The notes beneath the pieces are model-generated. The model saw only the letters and a list, made by a program, of their open reading frames with translations, ran no database searches and was not told the origin of the DNA. This document shows positions 50,392 through 59,942 of a DNA stretch of 64,000 nucleotides, in pieces (the stretch's first letter is position 1; every line of letters starts with the position of its first letter). The position numbers were made by a program, and so were the translations under genes. The DNA comes from JAPLMW01 sp964619675 (lineage in GTDB: Bacteria; Planctomycetota; Phycisphaerae; Sedimentisphaerales; UBA12454): positions 124,001-188,000 of the forward strand of contig CAZUEO010000001.1 of assembly GCA_964619675.1 (NCBI GenBank), written 5' to 3'.

Positions 50392-52278
50392 TCAGCAACT
50401 CTCCAGGTCGAGCGGCGAGACGTAGTCGCCGAACTTCTTGCCTGTCGCTTCGAGCCGCTTGCGCTGCTCAGCAAGGACCTTAAATACCTCAGCCGGCGAT
50501 TCGGCAACGTTTTCACGATGAAATTTCTCAACGCGGTCTATTTTCGCAAGGTTCTCCTTTATACGGATTGTAAACTGATTGATATAATCGTCCTTTGAAT
50601 AATCTTTATTGAGCGTCTCTTTAAACAATTTCCGGAGGTCTTCAAATTTCGGGATATAGCCTGTAGGGGCCGTCATACAGCCGGCTTCATTGTGAACCCG
50701 CAGCTCCATCCACTTTACCCATACGTGTTTGTCGCGAACGCCATTAACGAATTTGCCGGCACTATCGCGCAGGAAATAATTTACGCCAAAAACCAAAGGT
50801 GGTTTTTTGAGTTTCCTGCCGAAATCAAGATTATTTCTCACATACTTGCCGAGCGAGATAGCAATAAAATCCTGAATGCTCATCAAATTAATCTCTGGCA
50901 TGCCTTCCTTGCCGACAGTTGCAAAGGTTGTTTCTGTCTCAAGCGATGCGCCGTAGGCGATAATCCCATGCTCCCAGTCAAAACCCTGCTGGCAGGGCAC
51001 ATAGGATTTCGCATCGCGTCCGCCATACATAATGCCGGCCAGTTCTACTCCATTGGGATTCTCTAACTGGGGGTCACAGTTTTTAAGTGCGTGCAGAGCC
51101 ACAGCATATCGTGCGTTCTTGTGGGCTAATGGGATTTCATTGCCTTTGGCGTCTTTTTTGCCTTTATGCCAGGCGCCGCAATAGTTTTCGCCGTCGGCAG
51201 GCGTCTCGATTTCCATACCGAGCCAGTAAGGAATGCTGTCTCTAACCAGCACGTTGGAGAATATAACTTCGCCGGGCGTTGTCAGCACCTGCCATATTGC
51301 AGGGTCGTCTTTTGCGGTAACGTTCTGGATGATTCCGAAGATTCCGGACTCGGCGTTGGCGGCCATACATTTGCCGCCTGCCGCTCTGAAGTATGCGATG
51401 TCGTCGCCGAGGATGGCTTCGCCGGGCAGCATAGCCGTCGAGGTTTTGCCGCAGGCGCTTGGGAATGCGCCTGAAAAATAGGTCTTCCGCCCGTTTTTGC
51501 CTTTGACGCCCATCAGGAACATATGCTCAACCAGCCAGCCTTCGCGGTCGGCTTTGCGGATGGTCAGTCGCAGCGCGAGCTTTTTCAGTCCTATCGTATT
51601 TCCGCCATATTGTGTGTTAGCGCTGTAAACTGTATCAGTAGTGTAATCGATGTAGATACGTCTCTTGTCGGTTTCGACACTTACCATACGGTCGTCCATT
51701 TTTCCGCAGGAATGCAGCGTAGCGAAGAATTTTGCTTTTGCCCCCAGTCTTTTGAACTCTTCGTATCCCAAACGGTACAGCAGGTTCAGACTGTGTGAGA
51801 TATAAAATGAATCGGTACATTCGACGCAGGGGATACTGAAATCTGAATTATTGGGCCCCAGTGTCATAAAGCGGACAATCATTGTTCGGTCTTTCATTGA
51901 GCCTGCCAGCAGGCCGCGAATTTCAGCCAGACCCTCTTGTCTTTCTATCTGATTGAGTGCCTTGCTGAACGTATCATTTTTTGGAACAAGGTATTTTGTA
52001 ACTTTTCTGTCGCGGCCCTGATCTTCCATTCCATCGAAGTGAATTGTATGTCCCTTTATTTTCAGAGGTCTTTCTTCGCCTGTTTCTATTGCCTGCCTGC
52101 GGGTATATTCGATATCTGTCGGCTCATCTGTGGAGACAAAAACGCCGGCAGGCTTTGTCAGTTCGATAGCATCAGCGATAAACTGATAAAGCTTATCGTT
52201 TTCGATAGCCGCCAGTTTGTTAAAATTATCCTTGTCTAATTTTTCCCGCAGAAACTGTCTGGCGTTTTGGACAGCCAT
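50392..52278 (-). CDS. pckG: phosphoenolpyruvate carboxykinase (GTP)
   Basis: Interconverts oxaloacetate and PEP with GTP. It has 628 residues from the ATG at 52278, which has a perfect AGGAGG 4 nt upstream; the in-frame ATG at 52302 is less likely. Motifs: the P-loop FPSACGKTSTAMLPG, the reactive Cys in the same loop, GDDIAYFRAAGG and the substrate region KFFATLHSCGKMDDRM. A promoter lies 86 bp upstream. With aconitase nearby this is central carbon metabolism, gluconeogenic or, in anaerobes, CO2-fixing. Confidence 0.96.
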   Translation of the reverse strand: MAVQNARQFLREKLDKDNFNKLAAIENDKLYQFIADAIELTKPAGVFVSTDEPTDIEYTRRQAIETGEERPLKIKGHTIHFDGMEDQGRDRKVTKYLVPKNDTFSKALNQIERQEGLAEIRGLLAGSMKDRTMIVRFMTLGPNNSDFSIPCVECTDSFYISHSLNLLYRLGYEEFKRLGAKAKFFATLHSCGKMDDRMVSVETDKRRIYIDYTTDTVYSANTQYGGNTIGLKKLALRLTIRKADREGWLVEHMFLMGVKGKNGRKTYFSGAFPSACGKTSTAMLPGEAILGDDIAYFRAAGGKCMAANAESGIFGIIQNVTAKDDPAIWQVLTTPGEVIFSNVLVRDSIPYWLGMEIETPADGENYCGAWHKGKKDAKGNEIPLAHKNARYAVALHALKNCDPQLENPNGVELAGIMYGGRDAKSYVPCQQGFDWEHGIIAYGASLETETTFATVGKEGMPEINLMSIQDFIAISLGKYVRNNLDFGRKLKKPPLVFGVNYFLRDSAGKFVNGVRDKHVWVKWMELRVHNEAGCMTAPTGYIPKFEDLRKLFKETLNKDYSKDDYINQFTIRIKENLAKIDRVEKFHRENVAESPAEVFKVLAEQRKRLEATGKKFGDYVSPLDLESC

Positions 52279-52363
52279 AGTGCCTCCTGTTCTCTTTTTC
52301 AAATGAGGATTATTTTATGGTTTTTGCCTGCAATATTTCTTCGGGGTGCACAAAAACCGCCAA

Positions 52364-52392
52364 ATGTTAAAAATTTTGGGTGCGAAAGTCAA
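52364..52392 (-). promoter_or_regulatory. promoter of pckG
   Basis: On the minus strand: TTGACT (52387-52392), a 17-bp spacer and TAACAT (52364-52369). Confidence 0.55.
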
Positions 52393-52584
52393 ACATTTTG
52401 TGATAATATTTTTTATCAGGGTCAATCAGATCCGGTAACAAGTCTTCAAAATTGGGCTAAATCGGCAAAACCGTCCATTTTTGAAGGGACAAATTACCCA
52501 ATTGCAGATATTTCAGGTCTGCAAATCGTCTTCTGCCTTGTTTAGTGAATATTTTTATTATTTCTGATTTTTTCTCTTGACATA

Positions 52585-52614
52585 TTGTCCGTTCTGCGGT
52601 ACCGTACGTATAAT
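52585..52614 (+). promoter_or_regulatory. candidate promoter of the prepilin gene
   Basis: TTGTCC (52585-52590), an 18-bp spacer and TATAAT (52609-52614). This would give a leader of about 380 nt. Confidence 0.45.
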
Positions 52615-52824
52615 AAAGTAGAAGGTCTTGAAAGGACTGGGCAAGTATTATAATTTAAGAATGTCATTATAATTTTTAACTTTTAATCATATCTTTTAAG
52701 CCCACCTTTTTTAAGCCCTCTTTTGACATAGTTTTAAAGTTAAAGCATCGTTTTTTCGATGTTAATTTGGATGTGCATCCGGGATGGTTTGACGGTTTCT
52801 GTGGCAATTTAATGAAAATGTGTA

Positions 52825-52981
52825 AAAAGCGCTGCATTTCGGCTGAACTGAATTGTTAACAGAGAGATTTTCGCAGGGCCGACCTAAAACCGAATTGTGC
52901 AGTTAGATGTTCTTATAAATTTAAGTTTGTTGCCGGGAACAGCGCTTTTGCGAATCTCTCGGTAGCTCCGCCTTAAGCGGA
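52825..52981 (+). ncRNA. structured 5' leader of the prepilin mRNA
   Basis: AAAAGCGCTG (52825-52834) can pair with CAGCGCTTTT (52940-52949). GAGAGAT-TT-TCGC (52862-52874) can pair with GCGAATCTCTC (52950-52960). The two stems cross and abut, a pseudoknot layout or two exclusive states. TCCGC/GCGGA (52967-52981) forms a hairpin just ahead of the ribosome site GAAAGGG. No known riboswitch class is recognised. Confidence 0.5.
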
Positions 52982-53002
52982 CAAGTTTTGAAAGGGAAAA
53001 TT

Positions 53003-54028
53003 ATGAAAAAGAAAGGTTTTACGCTTGTTGAATTGTTAGTGGTTATCGCGATTATTGCTATGTTGCTGGCGATTCTGATGCCGGCTCTTGGTAAGGTCAA
53101 GCAGCTTGCTCAGCGTGTTATTTGCAGCACAAACATAGGCGGTATCGGCAAGGCAATGCTGGCCTATGCTACGGATGACAAATATGAATCATATCCGGTA
53201 GCCGGTCCCATTAACATAACAAAGTGGGATTATGGCTCGAGTGAAGGTGAATGTACATGGAAATGGCATAAGAAAGCTGTTCCAGGCACTACGGATAATC
53301 CAGCAGGCCTCTCACCTACATCCACAATCAGCGCGTGTCTTTATCTTCTGGTGAAGTTTGCTGATGTATCGCCTGAGCAGTTTGTCTGTCCCGGCAGTGA
53401 GGAAAAGAAATTTCAGTTGCGTCTATATACTATTCCAACTAGCGCCGAGTACGGGCAGGGTTTTACAGAAGTTTGGGATTTTGGCAGCAAAGATGATGAA
53501 GAATCAAGCGGCAAGCGCGGTCTCGGACATTGCAGTTACAGTTATCACTTGCCATTATCTCCTAAAACTTTGAATGCGAATGCTTATCCTATGTCGGGTA
53601 CTTCAAACCCGGCAATGGCAATTATTGCCGACAGAAGTCCATACTGGGATTATACTCTTGTCGAACCCGGCAATGTAGCGTTATATGGATGGGATGAGGC
53701 CAGTTGTACAATAGATCCTGACACTATTGAGAAGGGAAACAATGCATATCACCAGAAAGAGGGCCAGAATGTACTTTTTGTTGACCAGCATGTTAGATTT
53801 GAAAAAAGTGCAAATTGCGGTTTAGAGATGGATAATATTTATACCACTTGGGAGGTATCCAGCGGCGATCTTCCTACTGGAGACATCTGTGTGGCTAACG
53901 GAAAAGCACAGGTAAGACAGTGTGGTGGTAGTACCACTATGCCCGGCACAGACGCTGGCGCGACGGTGACGAATTATCCTTTGGATCGAAAGGATAATTT
54001 CCTTGTTAGCGATTACACCGGAGAGTGA
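53003..54028 (+). CDS. type II secretion-type prepilin (DUF1559-like)
   Basis: A 341-residue pseudopilin. MKKKGFTLVELLVVIAIIAM is the class III leader, cut after Gly5 by prepilin peptidase with Phe at +1 and Glu at +5. The C-terminal part has HQKEGQNVLFVDQHVRFEK, the H-X9-DG-type motif, with Gln in place of Gly. Such genes are many per genome in planctomycetes, with unclear roles in envelope or secretion. The ATG is at 53003 (GAAAGGG ribosome site). A long structured leader precedes it and a strong terminator follows. Confidence 0.92.
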   Translation: MKKKGFTLVELLVVIAIIAMLLAILMPALGKVKQLAQRVICSTNIGGIGKAMLAYATDDKYESYPVAGPINITKWDYGSSEGECTWKWHKKAVPGTTDNPAGLSPTSTISACLYLLVKFADVSPEQFVCPGSEEKKFQLRLYTIPTSAEYGQGFTEVWDFGSKDDEESSGKRGLGHCSYSYHLPLSPKTLNANAYPMSGTSNPAMAIIADRSPYWDYTLVEPGNVALYGWDEASCTIDPDTIEKGNNAYHQKEGQNVLFVDQHVRFEKSANCGLEMDNIYTTWEVSSGDLPTGDICVANGKAQVRQCGGSTTMPGTDAGATVTNYPLDRKDNFLVSDYTGE

Positions 54029-54066
54029 TAATAAAAAAAACAGACTGTAATCAGGCTGCAGTCGTT

Positions 54067-54106
54067 ACCGGCCTTTTGCTTTAGCGGTGAAAGGCCGGTT
54101 TTTTTT
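54067..54106 (+). terminator. intrinsic terminator of the prepilin gene
   Basis: ACCGGCCTTT (54067-54076) pairs with AAAGGCCGGT (54090-54099), followed by eight Ts. Confidence 0.9.
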
Positions 54107-54200
54107 ACCTTCTGACTTCTATCCTCTCTCTTAATCTTATTGCAAAACCCTGCATTTGTTATTAGAATTGTGCTTCCTTTGTATAACCGGAGTTAAAAAA

Positions 54201-56153
54201 TTGGCAAAAACGCTTACTTACAAAATCCTCGAAAAGCACCTTATTGACGGCAAGCTTCAGGTTGGACAGCCCATAGGCATAAAGATAGACCAGGCCCTCA
54301 CGCAGGATGCCACCGGCACAACCGCGTTTTTGCTTTTTGAATCTATGGATGCCGGCATGGTAAAAACCGGGCTTTCAGTAAGTTACATTGACCACAATAT
54401 GAGCCAGTTCGGTCCGGAAAACCACAACGACCATCTTTACCTTCAGAGCATTGCCGCAAAGACCGGCGCGTACTTCTCCCGGCCGGGCAACGGAATCTGT
54501 CATCAGGTTCATCTCGAACGTTTCGGCAGGCCCGGCGCAACGCTCCTTGGCAGCGACTCCCATACACCGACCTGCGGCGGTATCGGGGCACTTGCCATCG
54601 GTGCAGGCGGTCTTGACGTTGCGGTCGCGATGGGAGGCGGAGCGTTTTATCTTGCCTGCCCGAAAGTCATTGGCGTAAAACTTAACGGCAAACTGCCGCC
54701 TTGGGTCGCGAGCAAGGATATAATCCTGAAATTGCTGAGCATACTTACCACAAAAGGCAACGTCGGGAGTGTCTTGGAGTATTTTGGTCCCGGTGCTATC
54801 ACGCTTACTGTGCCGCAAAGAGCGACCGTTACGAATATGGGCGCAGAACTCGGCGTAACTGCAAGTATTTTTCCATCGGACGAGCAGACTGAAAAATTCC
54901 TCGCTGCCCAAAGCAGACAAAAAGACTATCAGCCTCTTGCTGCCGATGACGATTGTCAATATGACCGGCTCATAGAAATTGACCTGGCTAATCTTGAGCC
55001 TTTGGCTGCCTGTTCACCTTCGCCTGACAATATAAAGACTGTAAAATCTCTCGAAGGAACAAAGGTAAATCAGGTTATCATCGGAAGCTGCACGAATTCG
55101 AGTTACACCGACCTGATGATTGTGGCGAAAATTCTCAGGGGTAAAACCATACACCCGGCAGTCGAATTTGCAATCGCGCCGGGCAGCAGGCAGGTCTTGG
55201 ATATGCTCGCAGCCAATGGCGCACTGGCCGACATTATTGCCGCAGGCGCAAGGATTCTCGAAACGGCCTGCGGGCCCTGCATAGGCCTTGGACTTTCTCC
55301 TGCCGACGGCACGGTTACAGTGCGGACTTTTAACAGAAACTTTGCCGGCAGGACAGGCACAAAAAATGATAATGTTCTTCTGACAAGCCCCGAAGTTGCG
55401 GCAGTGGCGGCCCTGAAAGGCGAAATTATCGACCCCCGCGAAAGCGGAATTGAATATCCGAAAATAGAGATGCCTGATAAATTTCTCGTTGATGATAGTA
55501 TGATTCAAAAACCCCTCTCGCCTGCGGAGGCAGAAAAAGTAAGCGTCCTGCGGGGCCCGACCATTGTTGTTCCCCAGCCGGCAGCGAAGCTGCCGGATAC
55601 TTTGCAGGGCGAAGTGCTTCTTAAATGCGGCGATAAAATCACTACCGACCATATTATACCGGCAGGGGCGCTTTTAAAGTATCGTTCGAATGTGCCTGAG
55701 TATTCGAACTATGTTTTTAACAGCTTTAACAAGCCCGGCAAAGAGACCTTTGCTCAAAAGGCTCTTGAGCTGAAGAAAAAAGGCATTGGCGGCATTGTAA
55801 TCGCATCAGAAAGTTACGGCCAGGGTTCAAGCCGGGAACATGCGGCGCTGTGCCCGATGTATCTGGGCGTGCGAATGATAATCGCAAAGAGCATTGAGCG
55901 GATTCACAAGGCCAATCTGATAAATTTTTCCGTTTTGCCTGCTGAGTTTGAAAACCCTGCTGATTATGAAAAAATTAATGCCGATGACGAGCTTGAAGTG
56001 AAAAATGTTAATGACGCGATAAAGTCAGCAGATGCAGTTACCATAAAAGACAAGACCGGCGGCTTTGATTTCAAATGCAGACTTAATCTTTCGCAAAGAG
56101 ACCGCCGGATTCTTCTTGCAGGCGGCCTGCTCCAGTTTACAAAAGATAAATGA
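54201..56153 (+). CDS. aconitate hydratase
   Basis: Isomerises citrate and isocitrate in the TCA cycle. It has 650 residues, the shorter bacterial type: YIDHNMSQFGPENHNDHLYL, LGSDSHTPTCGGIGALAIGA, and the [4Fe-4S] ligands in IIGSCTNSSYTDL and ETACGPCIGLG. The C-terminal swivel domain starts near residue 480 (ITTDHIIPAG, SYGQGSSREHAAL). The start is TTG at 54201, with a GGAG ribosome site; upstream in-frame ATG text lacks homology. Its stop overlaps the LOG gene start (ATGA). Confidence 0.95.
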   Translation: MAKTLTYKILEKHLIDGKLQVGQPIGIKIDQALTQDATGTTAFLLFESMDAGMVKTGLSVSYIDHNMSQFGPENHNDHLYLQSIAAKTGAYFSRPGNGICHQVHLERFGRPGATLLGSDSHTPTCGGIGALAIGAGGLDVAVAMGGGAFYLACPKVIGVKLNGKLPPWVASKDIILKLLSILTTKGNVGSVLEYFGPGAITLTVPQRATVTNMGAELGVTASIFPSDEQTEKFLAAQSRQKDYQPLAADDDCQYDRLIEIDLANLEPLAACSPSPDNIKTVKSLEGTKVNQVIIGSCTNSSYTDLMIVAKILRGKTIHPAVEFAIAPGSRQVLDMLAANGALADIIAAGARILETACGPCIGLGLSPADGTVTVRTFNRNFAGRTGTKNDNVLLTSPEVAAVAALKGEIIDPRESGIEYPKIEMPDKFLVDDSMIQKPLSPAEAEKVSVLRGPTIVVPQPAAKLPDTLQGEVLLKCGDKITTDHIIPAGALLKYRSNVPEYSNYVFNSFNKPGKETFAQKALELKKKGIGGIVIASESYGQGSSREHAALCPMYLGVRMIIAKSIERIHKANLINFSVLPAEFENPADYEKINADDELEVKNVNDAIKSADAVTIKDKTGGFDFKCRLNLSQRDRRILLAGGLLQFTKDK

Positions 56154-56674
56154 AAAAAAGAATCGTAACAATCTTCGGCACAAGCAGCGCCAAAGAAGGC
56201 GATAAAGTTTTCAATCTTGCCTGTGAGCTCGGCAGGTTGTGTGCACAGGCGGGCTTTACAATCGCCAACGGCGGCTATGGCGGGACGATGCTCGCAGCGG
56301 CAAAAGGCGTAAAACAGGCAGGCGGAAAGACTATCGGTGTTACCTGCAAAGCCTTTGGCAGAAAAGGGCCTAATGAATTTGTAACACAAGAAGTTGAAAC
56401 AGATAATCTCAGCCAAAGAATCGCAAAACTTATCGAGCTTGGCGATTCTTACGTGGTTTTGCCAGGCGGGACCGGCACGCTGCTTGAGCTTGCCGATATA
56501 TGGGAGCTTACAAACAAAGGCTTTATAAATCCGCCAAAACCGATTATACTATTGACCGATTTTTACAGGCCGCTGCTCGATATTATCGCTGCCGATGACA
56601 AAAAAAGCATCGGATTTATAACAGTTGTCCGGACACCTGCGGAAGCTGTGGAAGTTTTGAAGGGACGTATTTGA
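56150..56674 (+). CDS. LOG-family nucleotide phosphoribohydrolase
   Basis: A 174-residue Rossmann protein: TIFGTSSAKEGDKVFN, NGGYGGTMLAAAKGVKQAGG and the catalytic PGGTGTLLELADIWEL (PGGxGTxxE). Family members release bases from nucleoside monophosphates, including cytokinin activation in plants. The bacterial substrates are unsettled. It is coupled to aconitase by a 4-bp overlap. Confidence 0.88.
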   Translation: MKKRIVTIFGTSSAKEGDKVFNLACELGRLCAQAGFTIANGGYGGTMLAAAKGVKQAGGKTIGVTCKAFGRKGPNEFVTQEVETDNLSQRIAKLIELGDSYVVLPGGTGTLLELADIWELTNKGFINPPKPIILLTDFYRPLLDIIAADDKKSIGFITVVRTPAEAVEVLKGRI

Positions 56675-56676
56675 TT

Positions 56677-57441
56677 ATGAAACGAATTGCAGCAGTAATC
56701 TTGGTTTTATTTTCTTCAGTTGCTGTTGCCGCAATCGGCAAAAGCCCGCCGCCAAGGCAGGTTGCCCTTAGGGATGGTTTTGTCATTGATGGTCTTGATG
56801 GTAAAGTCTCCGCGCAGCACGACAATTGGTATTTTGCCGTATTTGAGCCGTTGACCGACGGCCAGGGCGTTCTGGCGGCCGGCAGCGGCGTTCGGATTCT
56901 TCCTTCGAGTATGCTCGTAAAACTCGCCGCTGCCGTAAGCGCCGAAAGCAGAGATTTTCGCATCTGGGGCAAATTCACAAAATACCGCAATAAAAATTTT
57001 ATTTACCTTTCGTATTTTCTCCCGGTCGCCGAGGTCAATCAGCTGGATGTGGAACCCGCCATTGCCGATGCAAATGAGGAAAAAATCATTCCCGATGATG
57101 TGCTTGCTTTGCTTAGGCCCAAGCGGACGATAAACCTTGCCGAGCTTAGAAAACCGCTCTCGACCGAATCTGACGCCATAATTGCCGACCGGACAGGTTT
57201 TCTGAGAAAGGATGCGAATGATTTTTATTTTGATTTTGACGCTATTGGCAGGAACATCGACTCGCTTTCACTGCCGCTGCTTAAGTGCGAAGCGCTTGAA
57301 GTTATGGCCGAGCAGCAGTCTGTTTCCACGATTCCTATGCGGTTTCAAATTTCCGCTATTGTAACAAACTATAAGGGCAAAAATTATATGCTGCTCCAGC
57401 GGGCAACAAGGACCTACGGCCACGGTAATTTCGTAAGATAA
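56677..57441 (+). CDS. secreted protein, unknown
   Basis: A 254-residue protein with a signal peptide (MKRIAAVILVLFSSVAVAAI). The mature part has a beta-rich first half (DGFVIDGLDGKVSAQHDNWY, then ADRTGFLRKDANDFYFDFDA). No family is recognised. The ATG at 56677 is chosen over a TTG at 56671. It follows the LOG gene by 2 bp and precedes hisD by 12 bp, so it is probably in the same transcript. Confidence 0.65.
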   Translation: MKRIAAVILVLFSSVAVAAIGKSPPPRQVALRDGFVIDGLDGKVSAQHDNWYFAVFEPLTDGQGVLAAGSGVRILPSSMLVKLAAAVSAESRDFRIWGKFTKYRNKNFIYLSYFLPVAEVNQLDVEPAIADANEEKIIPDDVLALLRPKRTINLAELRKPLSTESDAIIADRTGFLRKDANDFYFDFDAIGRNIDSLSLPLLKCEALEVMAEQQSVSTIPMRFQISAIVTNYKGKNYMLLQRATRTYGHGNFVR

Positions 57442-57453
57442 GGGACAAATAAT

Positions 57454-58773
57454 TTGAGCGAAAAACTTAAATTAAATTTGATTGACTCAAATAGTCCGGA
57501 TTTTACCGAAAAATTAAAGGAAATTCGCAATAAGCTGCACCTTGCCACTTATTTCCAAGCGGGAGACGGTAAATATGAAAGTCTTATGGAAATTATTGGA
57601 AATGTATATAAAAACGGAGATGCGGCTGTCGCAGAATATACTGAAGAATTTGACGGCGTAAAATTAACCCCGCAGCAGTTTCGTGTTCCTGTCGAGGATC
57701 TGCAAAAAGCTCATGCGGAAATCGGCAAAGACCTTTTAAGTTCGATTAAAAAATCAATTTCAAATGTCAGAAAATATCAGGAAGAAGTTTTCATTGGTAA
57801 AAATAAAACCTGCTCTAATGGGACAGGAATAAAATACACTCCATTGGAAAGAATCGGTATTTGTGTCCCCGGTGCATCAGCACCGTTGCCTTCTACAGTA
57901 ATTATGACTGCCGTTCCCGCTCAGGTTGCAGGAGTAAAGGAAATCGTTGTTGTTTCACCGCCTCGTTATAAAGGCAGTATTCATCCTGTGATTCTTGCGG
58001 TTTGTTATGAGCTTGAAATTACAGAAGTTTATCGTATTGGTGGTGCTCAGGCTATTGCTGCTTTAGCACATGGAACTGGGATAACAGGAAGAGTATATAA
58101 GATTGTTGGTCCCGGCAGTGCGTGGGTACAGATGGCCAAACGTGAAATGTTTGGTATTGTTGATGTTGATTCGCTTGCTGGCCCAAGTGAGGTTCTTATT
58201 ATTGCTGATGATTCTGCAAAGCCCGGATTAATTGCTGCTGATATGCTCAGTCAGGCCGAACATGCCCCTGGCAGTGCAATCTTGTTTACTGTCTCGCAAA
58301 AACTCGCTCAGAATGTTTTAAGAGAAATCCACGAGCAAATTCAAAAACTGGGAAGAAAAGAAGAAACAATTGAATGCTTAAATAACTTTGGCGGTATATT
58401 CGTTTTTGACAATGTAAGTAAATGTATTTTCCATGCAAACGAATTTGCCTCCGAACATCTTCAGATACAATGTGGGGATAAAAGCAAGGAAATTGCTGAA
58501 AAGATTAAAAATGCAGGAGCAGTTTTCATCGGTCAGTATAGTCCGGTTGCTGTAGGCGATTACTGGGCAGGACCGAGCCATACATTACCGACCGGAATGG
58601 GATCCCGCACTTTCAGCGGTCTTACCTGCAATGACTTTATAAAATCAACCAGTATTATTGAATACAGTGAGGATATGTTGAAGAAAAGTAAAGATGACAT
58701 TATTCGTCTCGCACAGGCAGAAGGTCTTGACGCTCACGCAAACAGTGTCAGGATAAGATTTAAAAAAGATTGA
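57454..58773 (+). CDS. hisD: histidinol dehydrogenase
   Basis: Last two oxidations of histidine synthesis, NAD-dependent and zinc-binding. It has 439 residues: GICVPGASAPLPSTVIMTAV, GPGSAWVQMAKREMFG, SLAGPSEVLIIAD, the zinc and catalytic ligands in SQAEHAPGSAIL and FASEHLQIQ, and the HTLPTG loop. The start is TTG at 57454 after AAGGGAC. By eye its codons are more AT-rich than those of aconitase next door, and no other his gene is near, so it may have come separately. Confidence 0.95.
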   Translation: MSEKLKLNLIDSNSPDFTEKLKEIRNKLHLATYFQAGDGKYESLMEIIGNVYKNGDAAVAEYTEEFDGVKLTPQQFRVPVEDLQKAHAEIGKDLLSSIKKSISNVRKYQEEVFIGKNKTCSNGTGIKYTPLERIGICVPGASAPLPSTVIMTAVPAQVAGVKEIVVVSPPRYKGSIHPVILAVCYELEITEVYRIGGAQAIAALAHGTGITGRVYKIVGPGSAWVQMAKREMFGIVDVDSLAGPSEVLIIADDSAKPGLIAADMLSQAEHAPGSAILFTVSQKLAQNVLREIHEQIQKLGRKEETIECLNNFGGIFVFDNVSKCIFHANEFASEHLQIQCGDKSKEIAEKIKNAGAVFIGQYSPVAVGDYWAGPSHTLPTGMGSRTFSGLTCNDFIKSTSIIEYSEDMLKKSKDDIIRLAQAEGLDAHANSVRIRFKKD

Positions 58774-58804
58774 AACAATTTAACCCAGGATAACAGAGGA
58801 AAAA

Positions 58805-59818
58805 ATGAACAGCGACAAAAAGTACTCTCAATTTGCCCTTGTTCGTGAAATGATGGAAACGCCCGAGATTCTTCGCCGTTTTGTCCTGAAAAATGCCGAC
58901 AAAGCAGCCGCTGCTGTCAAACAGCAGGCCAAACTGTTTTTTGCAGGCGAAGGTTCAAGCAGAATTTTCCCCGCAAAAAACGCAATGTACTGTGCGAGAA
59001 GGGCAGGATACAAATTAAATCTTGCCACCGAAGGCGGCCTGCAGGCCTGCTGTTATGACCTGTCCGACTTTGTCGTTTTCGGTGCTTCCAACAGCGGCCA
59101 GACAAAGGAGGTTATTCGTTTGTTTGACAGGTTGAAAAGTGCCGGGCATCAGCATCTTTACGCGCTTACCGCAAATCAAAATACAAAACTCGAATCTCTC
59201 GCCAAACAGACATTCATATTAAGCTGCGGCAAGGAAGATGCCGTTGCCGCGACAAAGAGCGTTGCCGAGCAGGCCCTGTTTTATCAAATTCTTCTTGCGG
59301 CCCAGCAGGGTGCAAGTCTCCAGAACAAGCTTGCGCAGCTTGCCGATGCGTTTAACCAGGCTCTTACAATGCCGATAGACAAAAAAATCACGGATGCGAT
59401 AGCATCGGCAGGCACAATATATTTTGCAGGCCGAAATGACGGCGTCGCTGAAGAGCTTACCCTCAAGACCAACGAAATCACCCGCAAAAAGAGCGACTAT
59501 CTCGAAGGCACTTACGCTGTTCACGGAGTTGAAGAAGTGATGAACCCTGACGATGTGGTGATTTTCATTGACCCGTTCAAGAGCGAGTTTGAAAAGATAA
59601 AACAGGTACTTGTTGACGGGGTCGGTCTGAAAGTCTTTGCCGTCTGCGATGAGGATACGATTTTCCCGACGATAAAGGTTCCCGATATCGGCGAACTGAC
59701 AGGGTATGTTTACCTCGCTGCCGGCTGGAACATACTTGTCGAGACGGGCGTTTCGCTGGGCATAAATCTCGATAAACCGCAGCGGGCCAGAAAGGTCGGC
59801 AACGAATTTATAGGCTGA
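58805..59818 (+). CDS. SIS-domain sugar-phosphate isomerase-like protein
   Basis: A 337-residue protein with two SIS domains, similar to the isomerase half of GlmS and to AgaS. FAGEGSSRIFPAKNAMYCAR is the first sugar-phosphate loop, VFGASNSGQTKEVIRLFDRL the second, and LKTNEITRKKSDYLEGTYAV the C-terminal region. There is no glutaminase domain. It could isomerise or deaminate a hexosamine phosphate. The ATG has an AGAGGA ribosome site. A strong terminator follows. Confidence 0.85.
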   Translation: MNSDKKYSQFALVREMMETPEILRRFVLKNADKAAAAVKQQAKLFFAGEGSSRIFPAKNAMYCARRAGYKLNLATEGGLQACCYDLSDFVVFGASNSGQTKEVIRLFDRLKSAGHQHLYALTANQNTKLESLAKQTFILSCGKEDAVAATKSVAEQALFYQILLAAQQGASLQNKLAQLADAFNQALTMPIDKKITDAIASAGTIYFAGRNDGVAEELTLKTNEITRKKSDYLEGTYAVHGVEEVMNPDDVVIFIDPFKSEFEKIKQVLVDGVGLKVFAVCDEDTIFPTIKVPDIGELTGYVYLAAGWNILVETGVSLGINLDKPQRARKVGNEFIG

Positions 59819-59839
59819 TAACCCTGCCCTGAGCCGTGC

Positions 59840-59868
59840 AAAGCCCCCGATTATCGGGGGCTTTTTTT
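59840..59868 (+). terminator. intrinsic terminator after the SIS gene
   Basis: AAGCCCCCGAT-TA-TCGGGGGCTT stem followed by seven Ts. Confidence 0.95.
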
Positions 59869-59942
59869 ATTTGCTAATGTTCCAAACTGCCGATATATTT
59901 ATTATCGTAGAGTGTGAAAGTGTGATACGGGATACGGAATTT

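Larger units (their letters stand above)
52279..53002. other. spacer with two divergent promoters and a long prepilin leader
   Basis: No ORF is supported. Contents: pckG promoter (52364-52392), prepilin-side promoter (52585-52614), a TTTTTTAAGCCC-type direct repeat near 52698-52725, the hairpin CATCG-T6-CGATG (about 52746-52761), GGATGTGCATCC (about 52769-52780), and a pseudoknot-capable leader to 52981. Confidence 0.6.

Noticed and set aside
52577..52614. TTGACA at 52577 paired with TATAAT at 52609
   Set aside because: The spacer of 26 bp is too long; TTGTCC at 52585 fits better.
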